From the NCBI GenBank assembly GCA_964347035.1, contig CAYFXE010000016.1, positions 1 through 64,000 on the forward strand: 64,000 bases of DNA. The letters run 5' to 3'. Origin of the DNA: CAYFXE01 sp964347035 (GTDB taxonomy: Bacteria; Acidobacteriota; Aminicenantia; Aminicenantales; Aminicenantaceae). Positions 36,340 to 43,295 of this stretch are shown here, piece after piece; position 1 is the first letter of the stretch, and the number at the start of each line of letters is the position of its first letter. The notes under the pieces were generated by a model. That model saw only the letters and a list, made by a program, of their open reading frames with translations. It made no database searches and was not told the DNA's origin. A program made the position numbers and the translations under genes.

Positions 36340-36815
36340 GTCTTTTCCCTGAGTCGAGCTGCTGCCTTTTTTACGGCCTCGACGATTTGCACATAACCGG
36401 TGCAACGGCACAGGTTGCCCAACAATACCTCTGTTATCTGCTCATCAGTGGGCTCTGGATTGTCATCAAGCAGAGCCTTGGTTGACATGATCATTCCAGG
36501 TGTACAGAAGCCGCACTGGATGGCTCCATGATCGACAAAAGATCTCTGGATTACCGAAAGTTCATTTTTCGGCCCTTTGAGACCCTCTATCGTGACGACA
36601 CTCTTTCCCTCAACTTCTAGAGCTGAATATAAACAGGAATTAACGGCCTGGCCGTCGATGATAACCGTACAAGCCCCACATTCGCCCTTGCCGCAGCCCT
36701 CCTTAGTTCCGGTTAGTCCCAGGGGACCACGGAGGACATCGATCAGCCTGTGGTGCCCTTCGACGGTCACGCTGACCTTGGAACCGTTAAGAGTGAAGGA
36801 TATTTCTGTTTTCAC
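36336..36815 (-). CDS. Molybdenum hydroxylase 2Fe-2S subunit
   Basis: 159 residues with both 2Fe-2S sites: the plant-type CGKGECGACTVIIDG...NSC and the C-terminal QCGFCTPGMI with LCRCTGY. It moves electrons from the Mo site to the FAD subunit. It overlaps both neighbours by 4 nt. Confidence 0.95.
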   Translation of the reverse strand: MKTEISFTLNGSKVSVTVEGHHRLIDVLRGPLGLTGTKEGCGKGECGACTVIIDGQAVNSCLYSALEVEGKSVVTIEGLKGPKNELSVIQRSFVDHGAIQCGFCTPGMIMSTKALLDDNPEPTDEQITEVLLGNLCRCTGYVQIVEAVKKAAARLREKT

Positions 36816-37675
36816 GATTGACTCCGCAGTATGATCATCTGAAGGGCCCGTTTCATGTAGATCCTGACAATCTGTCGACGGTATTCCTCGCCAGATCGGA
36901 TGTCTGTAATCGGAGCTATGCTTTCCATAGCCGCTTCTTGAGCCTGGCTGATAAGATCTTCTGTGTTCTTCGTAAGTGTGGCTTCTTCGAGTAGTGCCTC
37001 AACTTTTGTCAGTCGGACAGGCATTGGAGCCACAGATCCTGCAGCCAGTCGGGCTTTGAGACATGTGTTTCCCTTGATCTCCAAAAGCACAGCCAGACTG
37101 GCGATGGCGAGATCCATTTTCATCCGTCCCTTCTTGAGATACGCGGTTCTTGTTTCTAGTTCTGGTGGTTCCAACAGAATATCTGTCAGAATTTCTCCCG
37201 GGCCGAGGCAGGATTGACCAGGTCCTGAGAAGAACTCACTGAGAGGAATGATCCGGCTTCCCTGGCGGTTTTGGAGCCGCACTTTGGCCTCAAGAACAAG
37301 AAGAGCAGGTGCTGTGTCTGAGGAGGGGGAGCAGTTACACAGGTTTCCCCCGATGGTGGCAACATTACGAATCTGCACACATCCTAATTCCCTGGCGGCC
37401 TGAACGAGGATCGGGAAGTCAGCCTGCAATGCCTTATTTTGGATCAAGGTGCTTATGGTGACCATGGCTCCTATACGGGTGGGTTTGCCGACTTCGATCG
37501 TGTCGAGGTCGGGGATGGAGCGCAGAGAGATAAGCGCCGAAGGCTTCATTTCACCATTCCTGATCCCCACCATGACGTCTGTACCTCCAGCAATAACCCG
37601 AGCGTCTGGAACCTTTTCCTTGAGATCCCAGACCTCATCGAGCGTTCGAGGTTTGTAGTACAGGAAGCGTATCAT
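36812..37675 (-). CDS. Molybdenum hydroxylase FAD subunit
   Basis: 287 residues. VIAGGTDVMVGIRNG and ATIGGNLCNCSPSSDTAPALL are the FAD-binding loops of the CO dehydrogenase M subunit type. It passes electrons out of the hydroxylase, probably to NAD or a quinone. First of the three subunits transcribed (FAD, FeS, Mo), it overlaps the CoA-transferase stop by 4 nt. Confidence 0.93.
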   Translation of the reverse strand: MIRFLYYKPRTLDEVWDLKEKVPDARVIAGGTDVMVGIRNGEMKPSALISLRSIPDLDTIEVGKPTRIGAMVTISTLIQNKALQADFPILVQAARELGCVQIRNVATIGGNLCNCSPSSDTAPALLVLEAKVRLQNRQGSRIIPLSEFFSGPGQSCLGPGEILTDILLEPPELETRTAYLKKGRMKMDLAIASLAVLLEIKGNTCLKARLAAGSVAPMPVRLTKVEALLEEATLTKNTEDLISQAQEAAMESIAPITDIRSGEEYRRQIVRIYMKRALQMIILRSQS

Positions 37676-38874
37676 GCCACGATTCCTCTTTCTCTGAGTG
37701 ATGATATCTCTGAGGAGTCAAGACCACTCTCCTTGAGAACGGCGTCTGTGTGTTCTCCGTAGGCAGGAGCGAACGGAAGAGATCTTTGAATTTGTTTTAT
37801 ATAATCCGTGTGGACAGCCGGTGGGGGAAGTTTAACGATCTGACCATCGGGCGTTATCGTCTTCATGGCCGTCGACTCGACAAAAGGCAAATCGAATACG
37901 TCTTCTATCGGAGTAATCGGAGAGTGGGGGACTCCTGCCTCAGTCAAGATTTTAGAGACCTCAGCCGAGGAATGCGCCTGAGTGATGGTTTCGATGGCGC
38001 GGTGAAGTTCTTCTTTATTCTTACGGCGGCCTTCGTTAGTTGTGTATCGGTCTTGACCCAAGCCAGAAAACATGGCCGTCTTTGTGAGGCGACTCCACTG
38101 GGCATCGCTGCCGATGGCCATGTAGATAAAGCCATCGCTCGTCTTGTAGGCATTGACAGGGATGAACTGGCGATGCTCGTTGCCAGAACGTTTAAGCTCC
38201 GAGGGAGGACTCCCCATTTCCAGCATCGGAAGAAATGTGTGAAGCCAGGAGACGGCAGTCTGTGCCATCGAGATGTCGATCTGCTTTCCTTTTCCGGTTT
38301 CATTGCGTTCCATCAAGGCCAGGATGATTTGGATAAAGGCCTCGTCTCCGGCCTTGAGATCCACAAGAGGCGGGCCGCATTGCAGGGGCGGTCCGTCTGC
38401 ATGACCGGTGAGGTCCATGTAACCGCACAGTGCCTGCAGGACCGGGTCGTAGCCAGGGACATCCGGGTACTCGAGTCCCATGGCCGAGATGCAGCACCAG
38501 ATGAGGTCATGTTTCACCCGGCTGAGGGTGTCGTAGTCGATGCCTAATCGGTTGTGGCGTGCGGGCAGGGTGTTGGTACAGAAAACATCCACCTCAAGAT
38601 ATTTGATGATACGTTGGAGCAGGGCTTTTCCTTCTTCCTCCTTAAGGTTTATGGCGATGGCTTCTTTGCCGACGTTCGGGGAAACAAAGTAGCTGTGCCG
38701 GTCTTCCCCGGCTACGGGTCGTCCGATGTACCGGTTGGGGTCTCCCTTGGATTTACGTCCAGCCACGGGCGTCGGTTCGAGCTTGATCACCCGCCAGCCA
38801 AGATGGACAAGACGCAGCGTGGCATAGGTCATGGTCAAGGCTTGTTCCACACTGAGGACCACTCGAGGTTTCAA
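37672..38874 (-). CDS. Class III CoA-transferase (CaiB/BaiF family)
   Basis: About 400 residues. I favour TTG 38874, preceded by AAAGGAG, over a longer TTG start at 38946. SPNVGKEAIAINLKEEEGKALL and PLVDLKAGDEAFIQIILALMERNETGKGKQIDISM are family blocks; the Asp in VDLKAGD is the likely acyl carrier. It transfers CoA onto an organic acid. Being in the same operon as the molybdenum hydroxylase suggests activation of a carboxylic substrate as a CoA ester before or after hydroxylation. Confidence 0.9.
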   Translation of the reverse strand: MKPRVVLSVEQALTMTYATLRLVHLGWRVIKLEPTPVAGRKSKGDPNRYIGRPVAGEDRHSYFVSPNVGKEAIAINLKEEEGKALLQRIIKYLEVDVFCTNTLPARHNRLGIDYDTLSRVKHDLIWCCISAMGLEYPDVPGYDPVLQALCGYMDLTGHADGPPLQCGPPLVDLKAGDEAFIQIILALMERNETGKGKQIDISMAQTAVSWLHTFLPMLEMGSPPSELKRSGNEHRQFIPVNAYKTSDGFIYMAIGSDAQWSRLTKTAMFSGLGQDRYTTNEGRRKNKEELHRAIETITQAHSSAEVSKILTEAGVPHSPITPIEDVFDLPFVESTAMKTITPDGQIVKLPPPAVHTDYIKQIQRSLPFAPAYGEHTDAVLKESGLDSSEISSLRERGIVA

Positions 38875-39024
38875 AACCCTTACTCCTTTCTCTGTCTCGA
38901 CTGCTTTTCTTCTAAGAATTTTATGGAAATATCCTATTTCTTGCAAATTGAATTTTTTTTATATAATCTTTCTAAAGTGAATAACCTGAATTATTCATAA
39001 AAAATGCCGACACCTTTAGCGATA

Positions 39025-39059
39025 ACAGCAATATCAGGATGTTATTCTGATATCGCTGT
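39025..39059. promoter_or_regulatory. Long inverted repeat, possible operator
   Basis: 13-nt arms with one mismatch and a GATGTTATT loop, no following T-run. This fits an operator for a dimeric regulator better than a terminator. Confidence 0.4.
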
Positions 39060-39137
39060 AAATATTTATGTTGATTTTTTACTAAGGAGATTTATTAAAA
39101 CAAATCGGCATTTTTTACCTTTTAGGCGAGCCGATTT

Positions 39138-39172
39138 CACCGCATCTGCTTCGTTGCAGCGCATTCGCGGTG
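39138..39172. repeat. Nested GC-rich hairpin
   Basis: CACCGC pairs with GCGGTG, with CTGC/GCAG inside and a TTCGTT loop. It sits in a GC-rich stretch unlike the AT-rich surroundings and may be a transposed palindromic unit. Confidence 0.4.
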
Positions 39173-39300
39173 GAAGGACCACAGCTTCATACGCCGACGC
39201 CTCGCATCTGCGGGAAACTCGACTCGTGAATAATCCAGGATAATCAAAACATCTAGATATTGTCAGGTGATTTTTATGAGCTCTTTGGAAGGAGGACACA

Positions 39301-41328
39301 ATGCTGCCGGGTGAGAAGAAATACCCACACATATTCAGTCCGATCCAGATCGGGAAGCTGTGGGCCAAGAACAGGATTAAGTATGCCTCGACTGAGACAA
39401 ACTACAATTACAGCGACGGGTTTGTCTCGGAAAAAGAACTGGCTTACATAGAGGCTCATGCCCGCGGTGGTTCGGGAATCGTCACCACCCAAGGCGCCTA
39501 CACAGATCCTCGTGGTGAAGGGCAGGGGTATGTCGGCATGATGGGCATCTGGGATAACAAGTTTATTCCCGGTTTAAAGCGGATGGCCGATATCATCCAT
39601 CAGGGAGATGCTCTGGCCTGCCTGCAATTGATGCACTGCGGCCGTGTCGGGGGGATCAACCTCGATTATACGGTGGGCCCATCATTTATCCCACAGAGAC
39701 TGCGTCGATTTCGGCCGCCACGAAAAATGAGCATCCCCGAGGTTGAGGAATGCATTCAGGAGCATATGGATGGGGCCCGTAGGGCAGTGGAGGCGGGATA
39801 TGACATCATTGAGATCTCTGGGATTGTAGGGTATCTGATTTCGAATTTTATTTCTTCCTACACCAACTGGCGGAGTGATGAATACGGAGGAGATATCCAG
39901 GGCCGAAGCACATTCATGAGAAAAATTATCGAAGGAATCCGAAAAGAGATCGGATCGGATATCGCCGTCGGGATTCGGCTCTGCGGTTGGGAGATGCTGG
40001 ATGACCGCGAGGGGAATACCGAGGAAGAAAGCCTCGAGTCCATCAGGATAGCCGAGGCAGCCGGCTGTGATTACATCAGTGTCACGGTCGGTTGGCAGGA
40101 ATCCTTAGGGTCGGTAATCTCGAGGGATATCCCGATGGGAAAATGGCTGTATGTTGCCGAGAGAACGAAGAAGGCGACCAGTGTTCCCGTCAGTATGGCG
40201 TACAGGCTTTTCGTACCCGAAATTCCAGAAAAGGCCATCGCCCAGGGAAAGCTGGATATCTGGGAGATGTGCCGCCCCCAGATTGCGGATCCCGCTCTAC
40301 CCAACAAAATCATGTGGGATAAACAGGAAGACATTACACCGTGTATTGCCTGCCAAGTCTGTTTGGCCCGGCTCTTTCGTGATGCTCCGGTAACCTGTAC
40401 AGTCAGGCCTTCCTGCGGTCATGAGGGCGAGCGGGAATGGGGCTACTACGGTTTCCCAGCAGCTGTAGCGAAAAGGAAGATCATCGTGGCCGGAGCAGGG
40501 ATCGCCGGACTTCAGGCGGCAAAGATTGCAGCAGAGAAAGGCCATGAGGTCACCGTCTACGAAAAAACCGAGCACATCGGAGGTCAATGGTATTACGCCT
40601 CACGGAATCCTTGGGGAGAAGGTTCCGAGAGATACTGGGACGACGAGGAGTTTATGAGGTGGATCAGTCATATGAAGGCCCAGTGCGACAAATTCGGAGT
40701 CAAATTCGTTCTCAACACACCCGTAACCAAAGAACTTTTGGAAGAGGATAAACCCGATTCCCTGGTTATCGCCACTGGAGCTATCCCTGAAGTCCCCGAT
40801 ATTCCTGGAGCAGATAAACCTCATGTGGTAAGCATGTTTGATGTTTTCACTGGGAAGGCTGAGGTTGACAAGAATGTGGTCATCCTGGGCGGTTCAGGAG
40901 CTGCGATATCCCTGACACTGTTTGTGATCGATTGGCTTGAGAAGGGAGGAGTCAAGGAGGCGAACATCGCCATGATCGACCCGGCACCGCGGTTTGGACT
41001 GGATGTTAACCCGTCTTACATCTGGAGGTACAGGCTGAGGCTGAAAAAAGCCAATGTCCAACAGCTGACCTACGGAAATGTTAAAGAGATCACCGATGAG
41101 GGAGTCGTGGCCGACTGGATGATCGTGGACAGGAAAACAAAGGAGAAAAAAGAGCTCAAGAATCAGACCATCCCAGCCGACACAGTGATTCTGGCCCGCC
41201 TCGTCCCGAATAAAGAATTGGGCTATGGCTCTTTCAAGGGCGATGTGGCCATGATCGGTGATTGCGTTTGGGTTCGGCGGGGAATAGATGCTATCCAGGA
41301 TGGATATCGTCTGGGAATGCGATTTTAA
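39301..41328 (+). CDS. Old Yellow Enzyme-type NADH:flavin oxidoreductase with FeS and NAD(P) domains
   Basis: 675 residues in the 2,4-dienoyl-CoA reductase/trimethylamine dehydrogenase layout. Residues 1-~345 are the FMN barrel (LACLQLMHCGR, GYDIIEISG, SSYTNWRSDEYGG). The 4Fe-4S site is C-x2-C-x2-C-x11-C (CIACQVCLARLFRD...C), the spacing of TMADH-like members rather than FadH (x2, x3). Residues from ~390 hold FAD/NAD folds (KIIVAGAGIAGLQAA, VVILGGSGAAI). It probably reduces or oxidises an unsaturated or cyclic intermediate, perhaps a CoA ester. Confidence 0.9.
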   Translation: MLPGEKKYPHIFSPIQIGKLWAKNRIKYASTETNYNYSDGFVSEKELAYIEAHARGGSGIVTTQGAYTDPRGEGQGYVGMMGIWDNKFIPGLKRMADIIHQGDALACLQLMHCGRVGGINLDYTVGPSFIPQRLRRFRPPRKMSIPEVEECIQEHMDGARRAVEAGYDIIEISGIVGYLISNFISSYTNWRSDEYGGDIQGRSTFMRKIIEGIRKEIGSDIAVGIRLCGWEMLDDREGNTEEESLESIRIAEAAGCDYISVTVGWQESLGSVISRDIPMGKWLYVAERTKKATSVPVSMAYRLFVPEIPEKAIAQGKLDIWEMCRPQIADPALPNKIMWDKQEDITPCIACQVCLARLFRDAPVTCTVRPSCGHEGEREWGYYGFPAAVAKRKIIVAGAGIAGLQAAKIAAEKGHEVTVYEKTEHIGGQWYYASRNPWGEGSERYWDDEEFMRWISHMKAQCDKFGVKFVLNTPVTKELLEEDKPDSLVIATGAIPEVPDIPGADKPHVVSMFDVFTGKAEVDKNVVILGGSGAAISLTLFVIDWLEKGGVKEANIAMIDPAPRFGLDVNPSYIWRYRLRLKKANVQQLTYGNVKEITDEGVVADWMIVDRKTKEKKELKNQTIPADTVILARLVPNKELGYGSFKGDVAMIGDCVWVRRGIDAIQDGYRLGMRF

Positions 41329-41339
41329 AGGAGTCTCTC

Positions 41340-41664
41340 ATGATACACAATAAAATACCGAGTGCCAAACCGCTCATCCCGGGAACAAAAATGAGTGTTT
41401 ATCCCCATTCTGGGACGAGCCATATGGGACTCTATCCCTGGATCGATGCTTACAGGTGTACGGGATGTCGCGCTTNNNNNNNNNNTAAGGGCTTGCCCTC
41501 CCGATATTATCGCTATTCATAAGGGGAAGGCAGCCATCGTCCTCGATTTGTGCCAGCAGTGCGGAGAATGCTTCGAGGCCTGTCCGGTGGAAGGGGCTAT
41601 CCTGTTTAAACTCTCGCCAGGGTCAGCCGAGACAGGAAATATCCCGTATTTTTCGAAAATTTGA
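41340..41664 (+). CDS. Dicluster ferredoxin, split by a gap
   Basis: The N-terminal part runs MIHNKIPSAKPLIPG to RCTGCRA; after ten N (41476-41485) the next frame continues with ACPPDIIAIHKGK, CQQCGECFEACPVEG and the end FSKI. A CxxCxxCxxxCP cluster can be rebuilt if only about three bases are missing (codons for CRACVRACP), so the ten-N filler causes the frameshift. ATG 41340 has AAAGGAG upstream. About 105 residues. It is 11 nt after the OYE gene and likely its electron partner. Confidence 0.85.
41476..41485. other. Assembly gap (10 N) in the ferredoxin
   Basis: Flanking codons suggest about 3 rather than 10 missing bases, next to a direct GCTTGC repeat that may have broken assembly. Confidence 0.9.
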
Positions 41665-41716
41665 TAAGCTGATCGAGCTTGATAAGATGAAGCTATCAGT
41701 CTAAAGGAGGAACTCA

Positions 41717-42139
41717 ATGCCAGAAAAATTAAAAGCCAATTATGTGGACCATATTTGTATTGCCGTCAACGACGTGAAAAAGGCTGAGAAGGATTATGTC
41801 GATGCTTTTGGCTGGGATGTGGCTTATCGCTACGTGGATGAACCAGAAAAGATCCGGGTGACGGGTTTCATGGTCGGACAAACAGCCATTGAAATCATGG
41901 AAGATTTGGATGGCACAGGAGAAGTCGCCAAATTCATAAGACGGGCCGGAGAAGGTGTCATGCTCGTCAGCTATAACGTAGACAACTGTGAGGAGTCCCT
42001 CGAACTGCTCAAGAAGAATAAGGTGAGGTTAATCGATCAGAAGCCCAGGTTTTTTGCCGAGTACAAAAGAAATTTTGCTTTTATCCATCCGGCTGCCACC
42101 CATGGGGTCCTGACCGAAATCATTGACGGCAAATATTAG
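41717..42139 (+). CDS. VOC-family epimerase-like protein with altered metal site
   Basis: 140 residues, two VOC repeats, related to methylmalonyl-CoA epimerase. His12 (VDHICIAV), Glu59 (TAIEIMED) and the C-terminal Glu (VLTEIIDGK) are kept. The GEGxHH block of true epimerases (as in the gene at 18773) reads GEGVMLVSY, so the central His ligand is lost. It may therefore use another substrate or bind no metal. It has an AAAGGAGG site. The stop codon abuts the transposon's inverted repeat. Confidence 0.75.
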   Translation: MPEKLKANYVDHICIAVNDVKKAEKDYVDAFGWDVAYRYVDEPEKIRVTGFMVGQTAIEIMEDLDGTGEVAKFIRRAGEGVMLVSYNVDNCEESLELLKKNKVRLIDQKPRFFAEYKRNFAFIHPAATHGVLTEIIDGKY

Positions 42140-43127
42140 GGGGTCGCGTCTCAACATTTAACATTCGTTTATTCCTAACCTCTTTTTCAAATTTTTTTAT
42201 CATCAATTTCAGTTTGATATTTTTTTCTGAATCCAGCATAAATCGCTTTACCATCTGACTTACTGCTGCATAATCCATCTCAGATAATTCACCTATCTCT
42301 CGTAAACTCAAATCAGTATATTTTTTCAATCCATATAAATATATTTTTCTGTATATGTTTCCTCTTTTCTTAATCAATAGGTCCTTTTCATTAACCTGAA
42401 AAGTTCTTAGGATAATATTTTTTATATCTTCTCTGTTTAGTATACTTAGGTGCTTTACGTCAGGCTTTTCGCGAAGATCACTTTTTTTAGTGAAAGATTT
42501 TAAATTCTTTATCATCTTATCTCTAAATTCTTTCTCTCCTAATATCGCATATTTACCACTGATATCTTCCTTTCGGATTTCATTACCTTTGATCATGAAG
42601 TTATGAACGAAAGTCTTATATGCTTCTCGTCCCCCTGAAAACATTTTCAGAATATCATCCGTAAATATCCAATGAATTGATTTTTCAATTTTTAAATAGT
42701 CATTAAAACTGCTCCATTTGTATTGTTCTGGTTTATTCACTATCTCTGCTCGAACTGGATTTAAGTGAATGTATGCGCTTAACGTTAACAAATATGCCTC
42801 TTTCTCCACTAAGATTGATTTATATCTTCCTTGAAAGATTGATCCGATTATTTGATGCTTTGATTTATGCCAATTGGAATAGCTACTATTAATATAATGC
42901 ATTGTTTTGGATAGATTTCCTTCTGGTGTCTCCGTTAAAAGATGATAATGATTATTCATCAATGCGTAACAGTGGACCTTCAAATTGAATTTATCGACTG
43001 ATTCTCCCAGTTTTTCCATGAATTTCAACTTATCTTTATCAGTAAAAAAAATATTATTTCTTCTTTCTCCTCTTGAGATAACGTGATAAAAAGCTCCCTT
43101 ATATTCTATCCTTAGTTGTCTTGCCAC
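42120..43127 (-). CDS. REP-associated tyrosine transposase (Y1, RAYT type)
   Basis: 335 residues. HUH motif in LMNNHYHLLTE and the nucleophilic Tyr in GSIFQGRYKS, followed by YIHLNPVRA. The C-terminal domain (LREIGELSEMDYAAVSQMVKRF) is a DnaA-like HTH used to bind DNA ends. It cuts and joins single-stranded DNA at hairpin ends. The last codons read through the element's own inverted repeat (NVETRPP) and the stop lies 17 nt outside it, in the neighbouring VOC gene. AT-rich compared with neighbours. Confidence 0.9.
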   Translation of the reverse strand: MARQLRIEYKGAFYHVISRGERRNNIFFTDKDKLKFMEKLGESVDKFNLKVHCYALMNNHYHLLTETPEGNLSKTMHYINSSYSNWHKSKHQIIGSIFQGRYKSILVEKEAYLLTLSAYIHLNPVRAEIVNKPEQYKWSSFNDYLKIEKSIHWIFTDDILKMFSGGREAYKTFVHNFMIKGNEIRKEDISGKYAILGEKEFRDKMIKNLKSFTKKSDLREKPDVKHLSILNREDIKNIILRTFQVNEKDLLIKKRGNIYRKIYLYGLKKYTDLSLREIGELSEMDYAAVSQMVKRFMLDSEKNIKLKLMIKKFEKEVRNKRMLNVETRPPNICRQ

Positions 43128-43295
43128 AGCAGAGATTCTCCGGATTGAACGACGGAGTGATTACTCGAAATTTCTCATTTAAGGGAAGAAAAAAAATTAG
43201 CGCTGAATTGAAGATAGGTTATGGCAATGATCAAATGATAGTTGATTTTTCAACGAAAGAAAGGATGAAATGTCAAATGTTGAGACGCGACCCCC
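42139..43295. mobile_element. RAYT element with 27-bp inverted ends
   Basis: Left end GGGGGTCGCGTCTCAACATT + TAACATT (42139-42165); the right end (43269-43295) is its reverse complement with one mismatch. The element carries one tyrosine transposase. It sits exactly between the stop codon of the VOC gene (42137-42139) and that of the GH127 gene (43296-43298). Such long perfect ends are unusual for RAYTs, which normally have short imperfect REP palindromes. Confidence 0.85.

Larger units (their letters stand above)
38947..39300. other. Intergenic region with two hairpins between divergent catabolic genes
   Basis: About 350 nt between the divergent CoA-transferase and OYE genes, so it holds promoters for both. 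Two structures stand out: a 13-bp near-perfect inverted repeat at 39025-39059 (arms ACAGCAATATCAG and CTGATATCGCTGT, one mismatch, 9-nt loop), and a GC-richer nested hairpin at 39138-39172 (CACCGC...GCGGTG with CTGC/GCAG inside). GGAGGA precedes ATG 39301. No gene is evident. Confidence 0.5.

Noticed and set aside
33922..37675. Molybdenum hydroxylase considered as 4-hydroxybenzoyl-CoA reductase
   Set aside because: The FAD subunit is standard length and lacks the extra Cys loop for a 4Fe-4S cluster.
37750..38547. A 265-codon plus-strand open frame inside the CoA-transferase
   Set aside because: Antisense to a clear CaiB/BaiF gene; no recognisable domain or ribosome site.
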